Shown here: piece by piece, positions 8,534 through 17,544 of the stretch
Numbering within the stretch: position 1 is the stretch's first letter
How the letters are laid out: each line of letters starts with the position of its first letter
From: Desulfosporosinus sp.
Lineage (GTDB): Bacteria > Bacillota > Desulfitobacteriia > Desulfitobacteriales > Desulfitobacteriaceae
Assembly (NCBI GenBank): GCA_020692355.1
Contig: JAIMKP010000006.1
Coordinates: 27,575 to 91,574 of the forward strand
Direction: 5' to 3'
DNA: 64,000 bases
Notes under the pieces: model-generated
The model's database searches: none
What the model was told of the DNA's origin: nothing
Seen by the model: the letters and a program-made list of their open reading frames with translations, nothing else
Made by a program: the position numbers and the translations under genes

Positions 8534-8721
8534 TTCCGGTATCCCCTTTAGCTCAAACTATCTTATCCGTCTATTCCAACTGCGAACCTCGAACCTTGAA
8601 CCCCAGCTTCACACCTCTGACTTGTGACTTCTAACTTTGCGACACCACGAACCGTCCCCAATGTCTCATCCCCAATGTCTCACCAAACCTCGTGCATCGG
8701 GAATCGGGCATCGGACCTCGA

Positions 8722-10779
8722 TTACGGCCTTTCCTCCGCTTCCCAGATCACTCCGCCTGTACTCACGGTCAAGGCCGCTGACCCGCTAATCCCGTTAAAG
8801 GTCGCAGTAATGGTAACGGGCAGCGGGTTCACACTTACTCCGGTAGCCAATCCGCTCGAGGACAGTGTCACGCCAGACCCCGAACTGGACCAGGTAGCAT
8901 CATTCGTAACATTGGTTTTATTCCCCTCCCCGTCGATCAAGTAAGCGCTGAATTGCACCGTGCCCCCGACCTCAACCGCTGCCGTCAAGGGTTCAATACT
9001 CAACTGAATCGATTGCAAATTGACCACAGTCACCGGCGCTTCAGCCCTAACTCCAAGGTACAACGCTGAAATGACCGCGCTGCCGGGTGTCAACCCGCTC
9101 ACCGTTCCCAAGCTTACACCGGCGACAGCAGAGTTGGAACTGTTCCATTCCACTTCCGCACTCGGCACATTCAGTGGGGTCACGTTATCCGCATCCGTAT
9201 AATTCGCTTGGAGGACAACGCTGGCACCGATACCGAGCACCGCGTGGTCGGGTGCCAGCGTCAATTTCGGTTGAACCACCGTAAGTTGACTCACTGCATT
9301 TAAGCTGTTGTACTGAACCTGAATATCGGCTGTTCCCGCGGCGAGCGCTTGAATCGTGCCCTTTGCCACAATACTGGCCACATCTGTCGCACTGCTCGAC
9401 CAATTCGCCGAAAGCGTCACATCCTGCCCGCTGTCATGGTAGGCATCCGTATACAGGGCTTTACCCGTCACCGTGGTTCCGGTATTCACACGCGTTTTAT
9501 CCAGATGAACGGTCAAGCTGGGCTGCACGACGGTCAAGCTGATCGTCGCCTCCACTGTACCGTAAGTTGCTCTCAAGACAGCGGTGCCGGCTCCCACACC
9601 TTGGGCTACTCCGGTATGCAGACCAATATTAGCGATACCCGAATTCCCGCTCGTCCAATCCACAACCGTCGTTACGTCTTGATTCTCATGCGTGGCATCC
9701 GTATAGGAAGCCTGGAAAGGCGTAGATTCTCCGACATTAATTTTCGTTTTCGTCCCTGAAAGGGTTAAGATCGGCTGTACCAGCGTCAGCGTGGCGCTTT
9801 TGCTAAGGCCTTGGTAAGTAACGGTTATGGTCGTCGTGCCGCTGTCCATAGGGGTCACCAGGCCAAGAGTGACAGGATTTAAGGGATTACTGGTTGTCCA
9901 TACGGCACCGGCATCCTTGGTTAGGTCAATCGGATCCGGAGAGATGCCATCCGTGTAAGTGGCTTGGAACTGGAACGGGATCCCCACATTGATCCTCGCG
10001 CTCAGCGGAATCAACTCGATACTTGGCTGGCTGACTTCAACCACCGCCGAGCCGGTGAACATCCCAAACAGAAAACTGGCTCGAATGGTCGTCGTTCCCG
10101 GACTGACTCCAGTCACTAAGCCAGGATCCCAATTTGGCCATATAAAGTTACCCGCGCTGGCGATATTTTCATTGTCGCTCGACCACCACACCAAGCTGGT
10201 TACATCCCAATCAATATGAAGCTCGGGAATCAGAAGCCGTGCTTTCAGGTGCTCCGTTCCATGCACAGGAATGCTGCTGTGATCCGGTTCGATAAAAAGC
10301 CCCGAGCCTGGGGTTGATCCAATCGTAAAGGTCCAGGGTTCGGGCTCAGAGTCCTTTCCGTCCAACTTCCCTTCCACCGAGAGCGTATACGTGCCAGAAT
10401 CCGGGCAGGAAATATTCAAGGTTCCATAGGTATCCCCTTTAAGTATCGTCAACGAAAAATCCTGTTTCGACTTGGGTCCATTCAAGGTGAGCTTCACGTC
10501 GACATTATAGGAGACACTCACCGGTTGGACTTGTCCATTATTAGTGATAAAGACATACACCGGGAAAGACGTGTTGACCAGATGGTCGTTGCTGATCCCG
10601 CCTTTCTTGACAAAATGCTCAGGATCACTGTCCTGAACTGTAAAACTTTTTGCCTCGTTATCGTTCCCTTTGTCATCATCATTCGCTAAGGACACGGTAC
10701 TGGACGCCAAGATCCCCGCACTAATCAAGAGCAACAACAGCAAAGGGAAAAAGAATTTTTTCATCCCGTTGGTCTTCAT
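8722..10779 (-). CDS. Secreted protein with six tandem Ig-like (BIG2) repeats
   Basis: 685 residues. A Sec signal peptide (MKKFFFPLLLLLLISAGIL) leads into an acidic stretch (NDDDKGNDNE), a ~120-residue domain containing a PDSGTYTLSV motif, then about six ~80-90-residue BIG2-type repeats. Each repeat has the pattern ...VNVG...F.A.YTDG...W.SS....A....G...G...GTA.I...Y.G......LTVVQP. Such repeats form cell-surface rods and adhesins. It is embedded in the pilus operon between the minor pseudopilins and pilM, so it may be displayed with the pilus. The ATG at 10779 was chosen for its AAAGGAG site. No sortase motif or SLH domain is visible. Confidence 0.8.
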   Translation of the reverse strand: MKTNGMKKFFFPLLLLLLISAGILASSTVSLANDDDKGNDNEAKSFTVQDSDPEHFVKKGGISNDHLVNTSFPVYVFITNNGQVQPVSVSYNVDVKLTLNGPKSKQDFSLTILKGDTYGTLNISCPDSGTYTLSVEGKLDGKDSEPEPWTFTIGSTPGSGLFIEPDHSSIPVHGTEHLKARLLIPELHIDWDVTSLVWWSSDNENIASAGNFIWPNWDPGLVTGVSPGTTTIRASFLFGMFTGSAVVEVSQPSIELIPLSARINVGIPFQFQATYTDGISPDPIDLTKDAGAVWTTSNPLNPVTLGLVTPMDSGTTTITVTYQGLSKSATLTLVQPILTLSGTKTKINVGESTPFQASYTDATHENQDVTTVVDWTSGNSGIANIGLHTGVAQGVGAGTAVLRATYGTVEATISLTVVQPSLTVHLDKTRVNTGTTVTGKALYTDAYHDSGQDVTLSANWSSSATDVASIVAKGTIQALAAGTADIQVQYNSLNAVSQLTVVQPKLTLAPDHAVLGIGASVVLQANYTDADNVTPLNVPSAEVEWNSSNSAVAGVSLGTVSGLTPGSAVISALYLGVRAEAPVTVVNLQSIQLSIEPLTAAVEVGGTVQFSAYLIDGEGNKTNVTNDATWSSSGSGVTLSSSGLATGVSVNPLPVTITATFNGISGSAALTVSTGGVIWEAEERP

Positions 10780-10814
10780 CCCATCACTCTCCTTTAACGT
10801 GCAGCTCCCGAACT

Positions 10815-11309
10815 TCAAGGCCCTGGTGGAATTGGCGGAAAGGCATACTGCTCTGTGACAGTCCGCTTGACATTAGCATAAGTGCCTTCTGTCGTCACGA
10901 TGATACTTTTTACTTGGGGATCTATCATAATTTTTTTAACCGTAAAGGCCGCCTGAGTCCCATATCCTGCATCCGAGGCAAACGGGGTTTTTGTTTGATT
11001 TAGGCTTGACTGCAATATGGAGTTGAGTCCATCCGCATTCGGACGAGGGCGGACATCCATGGCTTTTAAAGCCAATCCCACCTCATAATTGATCCCACTC
11101 TCCGCCATATAATAGGCTTTGAGGATCTTCTCTTCTGAAGAGGCCGATTTCATATTATAAAGAACAACGCCATAGAAGATGCCTGAAATCAAAAATAAGA
11201 CCATTAAGGAGACGATAACCGTTAATAGGGCTGAACCCCGCGACGGCTCTTGCCCCGTGTGTCGCGCCAGATCGCGCCCTGGGCAAGCCGCTGAATTTTG
11301 TGTCCGCAC
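10815..11309 (-). CDS. PilX-like minor pilus protein
   Basis: About 164 residues. After a polar N-terminus with a GSALLTVIVSLMVLFLISGIF membrane segment (~24-44) comes AYYMAESGINYEVGLALKA, a strong marker of PilX-type minor pilins. There is no canonical G-F-T-L-E prepilin site; the sequence before the helix reads SRGSALL. The GTG at 11309 is preferred because AAGGAGG lies ~11 bases upstream; a GTG at 11321 overlaps that site. It lies 35 bases before the Ig-repeat gene. Confidence 0.72.
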   Translation of the reverse strand: MRTQNSAACPGRDLARHTGQEPSRGSALLTVIVSLMVLFLISGIFYGVVLYNMKSASSEEKILKAYYMAESGINYEVGLALKAMDVRPRPNADGLNSILQSSLNQTKTPFASDAGYGTQAAFTVKKIMIDPQVKSIIVTTEGTYANVKRTVTEQYAFPPIPPGP

Positions 11310-11395
11310 CGTCCCACCCACCTCCTTGCCCTTGACAGTAACTGCTCCATCGCTCAGCCATCCAACTTAAGTATTAGCCGTGATGCCCCCCTGCC

Positions 11396-11989
11396 TTAGT
11401 AGAGACGAACCCAACTTACCAGTTCAAAGGTCTCTCCCCCTGACTCACCGGCCACCACATCAATCTTCACAAAACGGTTCGTCTCCGGAACCAGCGTAAA
11501 CGTTAAGATTTGATCCGCAATGAGATAGGCGTTGTCGGGATTATCCCCATAGCGCAATTCCTTTTTCTGATCATCATAATACACAGCCGTACCAGGCTTG
11601 AGGATGATTCGTCCCTGTCCATCTCGACCTGGATTGACATTAATCAAGGATTTTAGATCCCCCCGGCCCGGATTCCCCGGAACATTGGGATTGATATCGA
11701 AATAATATACTCCGCTGGCTTCTCCGGTTGGCGGGTCTTGGCGCGTTCCTTCACTATAAGAATAAAACGTATAGGCCTGCAGATGGATCGCATCCAGAAC
11801 CTGCATCATGGCCGTTCTGGCTTTCTGACTTATTTCATTTTGCTTCAGCGCTGTGCCCATGAGCCGGGTTTCCTGCCTCATGAACTGAGAAATACCCATC
11901 ATAAGAAAGCCAAAGAGTGCAATCGCAATCATCACTTCCAAAAGAGTAAAACCCGGTGCAGCTTCGGTAAAGTGGCGTTTTCTCATCAT
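11396..11989 (-). CDS. PilW/PulJ-like minor pseudopilin
   Basis: 197 residues. The N-terminus carries a class III prepilin signal with cleavage after Gly in PG|FTLLEVMIAIALFGFLMMG, including the Glu at +5. The mature part has a long N-terminal helix and a beta-rich C-terminal domain ending in SWVRLY, typical of PilW/PulJ-type tip pseudopilins. The start overlaps the end of the preceding pseudopilin gene (ATGA). Confidence 0.78.
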   Translation of the reverse strand: MMRKRHFTEAAPGFTLLEVMIAIALFGFLMMGISQFMRQETRLMGTALKQNEISQKARTAMMQVLDAIHLQAYTFYSYSEGTRQDPPTGEASGVYYFDINPNVPGNPGRGDLKSLINVNPGRDGQGRIILKPGTAVYYDDQKKELRYGDNPDNAYLIADQILTFTLVPETNRFVKIDVVAGESGGETFELVSWVRLY

Positions 11990-12393
11990 CGTTTCACCCT
12001 GTAGCCATAGAGTGTCACCGTATCCTCTGGGCTTCCTCCCTCTCGTACGATGGATACATGCACTTTGCTGAGGTGTGCCGGATTATCGCTGGTATTCTCA
12101 TCGGGCTCACTCACAACCCCTCCGGTAATAATGTAATGAACTCCGCCAATCGTCACATCCGGATCCGTGCTCCCCACCTCAATGAGCTTTTCCATCTGGC
12201 CCGCTGCCGCAAACATCATCTGTTGACGTGCTTCATTCTTGGCTCGGTAATGATAACTTACGGCATCACCCTTGACCAAAAAACCAATACCAAGCGAGAA
12301 GATCGTCAAGGCGATAACGACCTCTAATAATGTCATGCCCTCTGAACGTGGCCGCATCGTCCACCGCTTCCTCTCGTCTGATCCTGAAATCAT
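11986..12393 (-). CDS. PilV/PulI-like minor pseudopilin
   Basis: 135 residues. The prepilin cleavage site is SEG|MTLLEVVIALTIFSLGIG with a Glu at +5, at about residue 19. ATG at 12393 has a good AAAGGAG five bases upstream; an internal ATG at 12357 is a less likely start. It is presumably part of the initiating pseudopilin complex with the PilW- and GspH-like neighbours. Confidence 0.75.
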   Translation of the reverse strand: MISGSDERKRWTMRPRSEGMTLLEVVIALTIFSLGIGFLVKGDAVSYHYRAKNEARQQMMFAAAGQMEKLIEVGSTDPDVTIGGVHYIITGGVVSEPDENTSDNPAHLSKVHVSIVREGGSPEDTVTLYGYRVKR

Positions 12394-12430
12394 GCCGCTC
12401 CTTTAAACAATCCTTCCCCATTGATCGAAC

Positions 12431-12970
12431 CTATGGCCATGTTAAAGCAGGAGTACCCATCAAGGCATTCATATGTATCTCCGCCGTCTGCCCAAGACGT
12501 CCCTGTAAGGCAATCACGAGTTCGGCAGAAGACCCTCCTGCACCGAAAACGAAACCCTGCCAGTTATAATAAAGCCCCTGATAGGAAACTGAATTAACAT
12601 CGGTAAAACTCAGCAAGCCTGTACTCGCGCTCGCCACGAACGTTACCCCGGTAGCATAATGCTTTGGCTCATCCAACCCTTGCAATGCCGGGCTTGTTCC
12701 CGACAATAAACGCACATCCCCTGTCGTCAAGCCTACATACACACTCTGCCGTTGCTCAATCGCCAGCTGTTTGGCATAGCGCAAGCGTTCCATGACCGTG
12801 CGCGCGGATCCTTCCAGGCGATATTGCTCTGTCACCGCCGCATACCTAGGAACCGTGACAAGGGTCAAAATACTAATCACCGCCAGCACAATCATGACTT
12901 CCAGCAACGTAAACCCATATTGAGGACGATATTTTTTTTCGACCTGAGGCGCACTCGACAAACTTCTCAT
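12431..12970 (-). CDS. GspH/FimT-like pseudopilin
   Basis: 179 residues. It has a prepilin site at YG|FTLLEVMIVLAVISILT, then VPRYAAVTEQYRLEGSARTVMERLRYAKQLAIEQRQ..., split here only for brevity, a helix typical of GspH/FimT. The C-terminal domain is beta-rich. It starts two bases after the pilC stop, so it is probably co-translated. The ribosome site is weak, consistent with coupling. Confidence 0.78.
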   Translation of the reverse strand: MRSLSSAPQVEKKYRPQYGFTLLEVMIVLAVISILTLVTVPRYAAVTEQYRLEGSARTVMERLRYAKQLAIEQRQSVYVGLTTGDVRLLSGTSPALQGLDEPKHYATGVTFVASASTGLLSFTDVNSVSYQGLYYNWQGFVFGAGGSSAELVIALQGRLGQTAEIHMNALMGTPALTWP

Positions 12971-12972
12971 AC

Positions 12973-14178
12973 TTATTTCACCACATTGGCCATGTTAAAG
13001 ATGGGCAAAGCGATCGAGATAATCATCCCTCCGGCAAATATCCCGATGATGATGGTAAAGATGGGTTCCACCAAGGCCACCATACGGGCGATGCCAATTT
13101 CTACCCGTTTATCATAGTTATTCGCCACTTCTTGCATTAATTCCTCCAAGCGCCCTGTTTCTTCTCCAATTGACATCATCTGAATGACCAACGGATCAAA
13201 AAAATTCTCCTGGCCAAAGGCCGAAGCAAAGGTTTCGCCCCTGATCATGCGTTCTCGAGCCCGGACGACCGCCAAGCGGGGAACCTCATTGCCGACGATG
13301 TTCTCCATCGAGTTAAGGATGGGAACGATCGGAATCGAAGCGTGCAGAAAAAGAGCCAGGGTCCTGGAAAAGCGAGCCGTCACCACATTGCGGCTGTTTT
13401 TACCCAGCAGCGGCAGCCGCAGAAGCAAGTCATCCAGATAATAGCGGTATTTGGGGATGCGGAAAAGCCGGTACAGCACCAGCGAAAAACCTCCGATAAC
13501 TGCAACCAGCACCAAGCCATAAGCCTTCAGGAAGTTAGCGCTGTCCACGATGAACTGTGTAATCGCCGGCAGCTTCTGTCCGTTTTGGGTTAGGAGATCC
13601 ATGATCTCCGGCAGGATAAAACCGAGAAAAAAGGCGATCAAGCCGACAAGTACCACCGTCATGATCACAGGGTAGATGGCCGCACTGGCTATTTTCTTGC
13701 GGATAAAATTCTCCCGCTCATAATACTCAGCCATGCTCGTTAAGACCGAATCCAGCATCCCACTCTGCTCTCCGACCGCAACCAGGTTGATGAGAAGTTC
13801 CGGCAGGGCTCCCTGGGTGGCACGCATCGCCTGGGCTAACGAATTCCCCCGACTCACGCCACGAAACACCGTCTCTATGACCTCTTTCAAGCGTCGGTCC
13901 TCGGACTGAGCCTGCAGGATTTCCAAGCCGCGCACCAGATTAGCCCCCGAACGAATCATCATCGCCATCTGGCTGCAAAAAGCCGAAACAGATTCGTATT
14001 TCACCTTGCCCTTGATCTCTTTGCCGAGCATGCTGCTCCAGCCTTTGACCTCAGAGAGTTCGATCATCTGCCATTGGTTCTCTGACAGCGTGCGCTTGGC
14101 GGCGTCTAAATCCACCGCATCCAACACCCCGGTAGCAATCTTCATCTGCTCGTTGATGACTTTATAGCGAAACTGCAT
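12973..14178 (-). CDS. pilC: PilC/GspF inner-membrane platform protein
   Basis: About 401 residues. It has two T2SSF domains: FCSQMAMMIRSGANLVRGLEIL (~65-85; given in two halves FCSQMAMMIRS and GANLVRGLEIL) and the second copy FSRTLALFLHASIPIVPIL (~270-290). Membrane helices lie at ~165-190, ~215-240 and at the C-terminus. PilC anchors the PilB motor to the growing pilus. ATG 14178 is chosen because GGGAG lies eight bases upstream; three extra in-frame codons exist before it. Confidence 0.9.
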   Translation of the reverse strand: MQFRYKVINEQMKIATGVLDAVDLDAAKRTLSENQWQMIELSEVKGWSSMLGKEIKGKVKYESVSAFCSQMAMMIRSGANLVRGLEILQAQSEDRRLKEVIETVFRGVSRGNSLAQAMRATQGALPELLINLVAVGEQSGMLDSVLTSMAEYYERENFIRKKIASAAIYPVIMTVVLVGLIAFFLGFILPEIMDLLTQNGQKLPAITQFIVDSANFLKAYGLVLVAVIGGFSLVLYRLFRIPKYRYYLDDLLLRLPLLGKNSRNVVTARFSRTLALFLHASIPIVPILNSMENIVGNEVPRLAVVRARERMIRGETFASAFGQENFFDPLVIQMMSIGEETGRLEELMQEVANNYDKRVEIGIARMVALVEPIFTIIIGIFAGGMIISIALPIFNMANVVK

Positions 14179-14201
14179 CGACATCACTCCCAGCCCCGAG
14201 C

Positions 14202-15932
14202 CTAATCATTCACATATGTTACTCTCAAAAGTTCATCGACTGTCGTAACCCCTTGTTTCACGAGCTTGGCGGCCGCTTCCTTCAGAGTGACCATCCCCTC
14301 AGCGATCGCGTGCGTTTTCAATTCATCCGCCGTAGCCCGGCTATCGATCAAATGCCGATGTCCCGCTGTGAGACGCATGATCTCGAAAATAGCCACCCGC
14401 CCTTTATAGCCGCTGTTGTGGCAGTAAGCACAGCCCCGGCCCTTCTTTAAGCGAATCTGCGCTCCCGCTTTCAGCCCTAACAACTGCAGGTCCTTCGGGC
14501 TTGCCTCATACTCAGTCCCACATTGAGGGCAAACGCGCCGCACGAGGCGCTGGGAGATAATCCCCAAAAGCGAGGCGGAAATCAAGAACGGCTCGATGTC
14601 CATATCCACCAAGCGGGTAATAGCGCTCGCCGCATCATTCGTATGGATCGTCGATAAGACCAAGTGTCCGGTTAAAGCTGAACGCACCGCGATCTCGGCT
14701 GTCTCATTGTCCCGCATCTCACCCACCATGATGATATCCGGATCCTGACGCAGAATGGAACGGAGCCCCGCCGCAAAGGTCAGCCCGGCTTTCGGGTTAA
14801 CCTGCATCTGGTTGACCCCTTTGAAATTGAACTCCACCGGATCCTCCAGGGTGACAATGTTTTTCTCCGCCGTATTCAGTTGGTTCAGCATCGTGTAAAG
14901 GGTTGTCGTCTTGCCGCTTCCGGTCGGCCCCGTCACCAGGACGATCCCATACGGTTTCGTGCTCAGCTCATCAAAAAGCTCTAAATCGTGGCCCTGCAGG
15001 CCCAGCGCACTTTTCTCCAGAATGACGCTGGACTTGTCCAAAATACGCAAGACCACCTTTTCCCCGTACATCGTCGGGGTCGTCGAAACCCGCAGGTCGA
15101 TCGCTTTGCCTGCCGCTAGGTAAGAAATCCGCCCATCCTGGGGCAGCCGCCGTTCCGCGATATTCAGATCAGCCATGATCTTCACCCGACTGACCACCGG
15201 CCCGGCCATGCTGATGTGTGTGCGCATGATTTCCCGCAATACTCCGTCAATGCGAAAGCGCACCCTCAACTCCTCTTCAATGGGTTCGATGTGAATATCA
15301 CTGGCGAAATTATTAACCGCATTTTCGATAATGGTATTCAGGAAGCGGATGATCGGGGTAGCTTCATCTTCATTCTCAGCCGCAGTCGGCCCGGTGCTTT
15401 GGGGAAGCACCGCCGCAGCCGTCTGAGATGTGGCGGCCGTTTGCACGACTCCTAACTGTTTGGCATACTCGCGGGCCGCTTTCACCGCTTCACTGCGCCC
15501 ATAGAATCGATCGATGGCCTTCAGAATATCCCCTTTTTTCGCCAGGCAGGGCTTGATCATCATGCCCGATGCGAGCCGGATGTCATCCAGCGCAAAATAA
15601 TCCGTCGGATCACTCGTCGCCACCATCAGCTGCCCATTCGTCAGTTCAATCGGCAAAATCGTATATTTGCGCACCACCGTCTCCGGCAGCAGCTTCAATA
15701 TCTGCTCAGGAACAACCACCCGATTGAGATCAACCGCAGGCAGCCCCAACTGGCTCTGCATCGTGCGCAGGATGTCATCCTCCGTCACCAAGCCCTGGCG
15801 GATGAGAACTTCACCCAGACGCAACCCCAGAGCCTTCTGCATCTTTAAAGCTTCATCGAGTTGAACCGGAGTAATCGCTCCGCCGGCGATAAGGATTTCG
15901 CCGAGGCGTTTGCGTTCTTGGCGTAGAGCCAT
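14202..15932 (-). CDS. pilB: PilB/GspE pilus extension ATPase
   Basis: 576 residues. The N-terminal ~150 residues form an MshEN/T2SSE-N domain (LGEVLIRQGLVTEDDI). The ATPase core follows: Walker A GPTGSGKTTT (~335-344), Asp box LEDPVEF, Walker B DIIMVGEMRD, and His box LSTIHTNDA. A zinc-binding tetracysteine (CPQC ... CAYC, ~470-515) identifies an extension ATPase rather than PilT. The C-terminus carries the GRVAIFEIM signature. It lies between pilin and pilC. Confidence 0.93.
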   Translation of the reverse strand: MALRQERKRLGEILIAGGAITPVQLDEALKMQKALGLRLGEVLIRQGLVTEDDILRTMQSQLGLPAVDLNRVVVPEQILKLLPETVVRKYTILPIELTNGQLMVATSDPTDYFALDDIRLASGMMIKPCLAKKGDILKAIDRFYGRSEAVKAAREYAKQLGVVQTAATSQTAAAVLPQSTGPTAAENEDEATPIIRFLNTIIENAVNNFASDIHIEPIEEELRVRFRIDGVLREIMRTHISMAGPVVSRVKIMADLNIAERRLPQDGRISYLAAGKAIDLRVSTTPTMYGEKVVLRILDKSSVILEKSALGLQGHDLELFDELSTKPYGIVLVTGPTGSGKTTTLYTMLNQLNTAEKNIVTLEDPVEFNFKGVNQMQVNPKAGLTFAAGLRSILRQDPDIIMVGEMRDNETAEIAVRSALTGHLVLSTIHTNDAASAITRLVDMDIEPFLISASLLGIISQRLVRRVCPQCGTEYEASPKDLQLLGLKAGAQIRLKKGRGCAYCHNSGYKGRVAIFEIMRLTAGHRHLIDSRATADELKTHAIAEGMVTLKEAAAKLVKQGVTTVDELLRVTYVND

Positions 15933-15984
15933 GGAAAGACCTCCCGAACTGTGCTCTTAATATCCAGGTCCATAATATAGGAAA

Positions 15985-16006
15985 AGGGTGTTTTGGTAAA
16001 CACCCT
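15985..16006 (-). terminator. Hairpin terminator between pilin and pilB
   Basis: A stem AGGGTGTTT/AAACACCCT-like palindrome, read on the minus strand, is followed by TTTTCC. It sits ~33 bases after the pilin stop and before pilB, so it probably makes most pilin transcripts end here. That would give an excess of pilin over the machine proteins. Confidence 0.65.
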
Positions 16007-16038
16007 CTTGAAACTACTCGTATCTTTGGTAGCATAAA

Positions 16039-16527
16039 TTACGGTTTAATTGTAACTGTGCTATAAACATTACCGTTTTGATCTAGCCCATTTATCACAA
16101 TTCCGTCTGTTGTATAACTATTTGTAATCACCACTTCAACACTACCCTTGCCAGTTGCAACATGGCCAGAATTAATTTCTAATGCATCAGTAGCAGCTGG
16201 TGTATCTCCTGCCAATGAATTAGCTATAGTCGTTCCCCCTGTCCCGTTCACAAATGGATTTTTCATTTGCTCTTCACTGCTGGTAAATGCTGATTTTACA
16301 TCAGCAGCAACATCCGTGCTAGCTTTGCTCTTATCGTTCCAATAACCAATACGACTTTGTACATAACCTTGAACCATCCTGACGTTGGTATCAATCCCTG
16401 CAGCCTTCGCTTGTGTCTTTACCGTCCCAACCTTAGGAATCAACACGATCGCCAAAATCCCAATCACTGCGATGACAATCATAAGTTCGATCAGGGTAAA
16501 TCCATCTTCTTTTCTCCGTTTTTGCAT
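16039..16527 (-). CDS. Type IV major pilin (prepilin)
   Basis: 162 residues. MQKRRKEDG|FTLIELMIVIAVIGIL is a textbook class IIIa prepilin leader: basic, Gly at -1, Phe at +1, Glu at +5. The mature chain is ~153 residues, rich in Thr, Ser, Asn and Ala with few aromatic residues, and no cysteine pair is visible. The ATG at 16527 follows AAAGGA; longer in-frame extensions lie in the structured leader and are rejected. Base composition here is more AT-rich than in the rest of the pilus locus. It is separated from pilB by a terminator. Confidence 0.85.
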   Translation of the reverse strand: MQKRRKEDGFTLIELMIVIAVIGILAIVLIPKVGTVKTQAKAAGIDTNVRMVQGYVQSRIGYWNDKSKASTDVAADVKSAFTSSEEQMKNPFVNGTGGTTIANSLAGDTPAATDALEINSGHVATGKGSVEVVITNSYTTDGIVINGLDQNGNVYSTVTIKP

Positions 16528-16554
16528 TCCCGCATCATCCTTTCTCAAAATGGT

Positions 16555-16660
16555 CATTCTCGTCTGTGCTGAGCAGCAGAATGAGACGAAAGTCCTATTG
16601 ACGAGCAACCCATTATTAGTTCCAGTCTACACGAATTACGACGGAACGGTCAATAGGACT
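16555..16660 (-). promoter_or_regulatory. Structured leader upstream of the pilin gene
   Basis: A 12-base perfect inverted repeat, AGTCCTATTGAC (16591-16602) with its complement at 16649-16660, encloses a smaller GTTCC/GGAAC hairpin. Nearer to the gene, 16555-16588 can form two alternative pairings: CGTCT with AGACG, or CATTCT with AGAATG. A TATAAT -10 box on the minus strand (16731-16736) could start this RNA. No terminator-like T-run follows. It does not match the c-di-GMP riboswitches I know. Confidence 0.5.
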
Positions 16661-16951
16661 ATTTAGGAATTATTTGAAACAATTTCGTTCTCGGGGTCGT
16701 ACCCCCACACAATGGGGATCAATTCTGACAATTATAATCAACAGATATATTCAATCGACTAACATTTCTTTGATAATACTCTTCACTTCTAGTATTTCTT
16801 CAGTGTTCAAATTTCCTATTCTCCTTATTGAGTTATTACTTTGTAATTACACATTACCAGATCCATGATATTTACACAAGTTTTTTGGGGTCGAGGATGT
16901 CGTGGCTTTCAGGGTCGGAGGTCGTACCTAAGCGTAGCTGTTCCCCTTTAC
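16661..16951. other. AT-rich non-coding region
   Basis: No convincing gene in either strand. It contains a small CCCCATTGTGTGGGG hairpin and an adjoining GGGGGTACGACCCC palindrome around 16693-16717, just downstream (minus strand) of the putative pilin -10 box at 16731-16736. The rest is low-complexity AT-rich DNA at the border between the pilus locus and the accessory island. Confidence 0.4.
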
Positions 16952-17527
16952 TTAGATGCCTTGAAATACCGGTTTTAAATCGACGACAAAGTCCGGAAAA
17001 ATAGACACCGGCACTGTGTCTTCATCCGTATACGCTTCCGGCCGCCCATACCTTTTGTTTTCTTGCAGTGTGAACACGCTGATATATTTTCCCTCAGGTT
17101 CAACGATCCAATATTCCTTTACACCCGCTTTTTCATACTTATTAAACTTTAATACCCTGTCTCGTCTGGTAGTCGATGGTGAAGATATTTCAATAATGAT
17201 GGCTGGAACTCCGAAATATCCGGTTTTTCTGAGCTTGGTTTTATCACATACGATAACAATATCCGGTTGTACCACAAAAGTAGTCTCTTCGTCATCTTCG
17301 TTCGCATCAGGCAGTCGCAAATCGAAAGGGGACGTAAATATACTGCAAGGATTATCCACCAAATAATTAGCTATTTGTCTATAGAGTTCACCGGAAATGC
17401 TTTGGTGCTGCCACGTCGGAGCAGCCTGCATATATGGCACTCCATCAATTATTTCCCATCTTTCATCTTCCGGCCAAGTTAAATAATCGGCATAGGTGCA
17501 TTTTCTATCCAAACGAGGTATAGGCAT
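16952..17527 (-). CDS. Uma2 family (DUF820) endonuclease-like protein
   Basis: 191 residues. It has the family pattern YADYLTWPEDERWEIIDG near the N-terminus, QHQSISGELYRQIANYL, VVQPDIVIVCD (with the Asp of the PD-(D/E)XK fold), the core IIIEISSPSTTRRDR (EIxSPST) and YWIVEPEGKYISVF. Uma2 proteins are PD-(D/E)XK nuclease-fold proteins of unknown role, often mobile. ATG 17527 follows AAGGAG; an upstream in-frame extension is rejected. It starts 17 bases after the MNT-DUF4911 gene and looks co-transcribed with it. Confidence 0.88.
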   Translation of the reverse strand: MPIPRLDRKCTYADYLTWPEDERWEIIDGVPYMQAAPTWQHQSISGELYRQIANYLVDNPCSIFTSPFDLRLPDANEDDEETTFVVQPDIVIVCDKTKLRKTGYFGVPAIIIEISSPSTTRRDRVLKFNKYEKAGVKEYWIVEPEGKYISVFTLQENKRYGRPEAYTDEDTVPVSIFPDFVVDLKPVFQGI

Positions 17528-17544
17528 GTTGTCAACTCCTTCCC

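Noticed and set aside
8534-8721. Possible REP-like or CRISPR-like repeats
   Set aside because: Only short loose repeats (CCCAATGTCTCA twice, GAACCTCGAACC) are seen; no regular spacers or direct repeats of constant size.
16528-16608. Longer pilin N-terminus starting upstream of MQKRRKEDG
   Set aside because: The prepilin leader is already complete at 16527 with a good ribosome site, and the extension lies in a structured, probably untranslated leader.
16661-16951. c-di-GMP riboswitch upstream of the pilin
   Set aside because: I could not find the GEMM conserved motifs on either strand.
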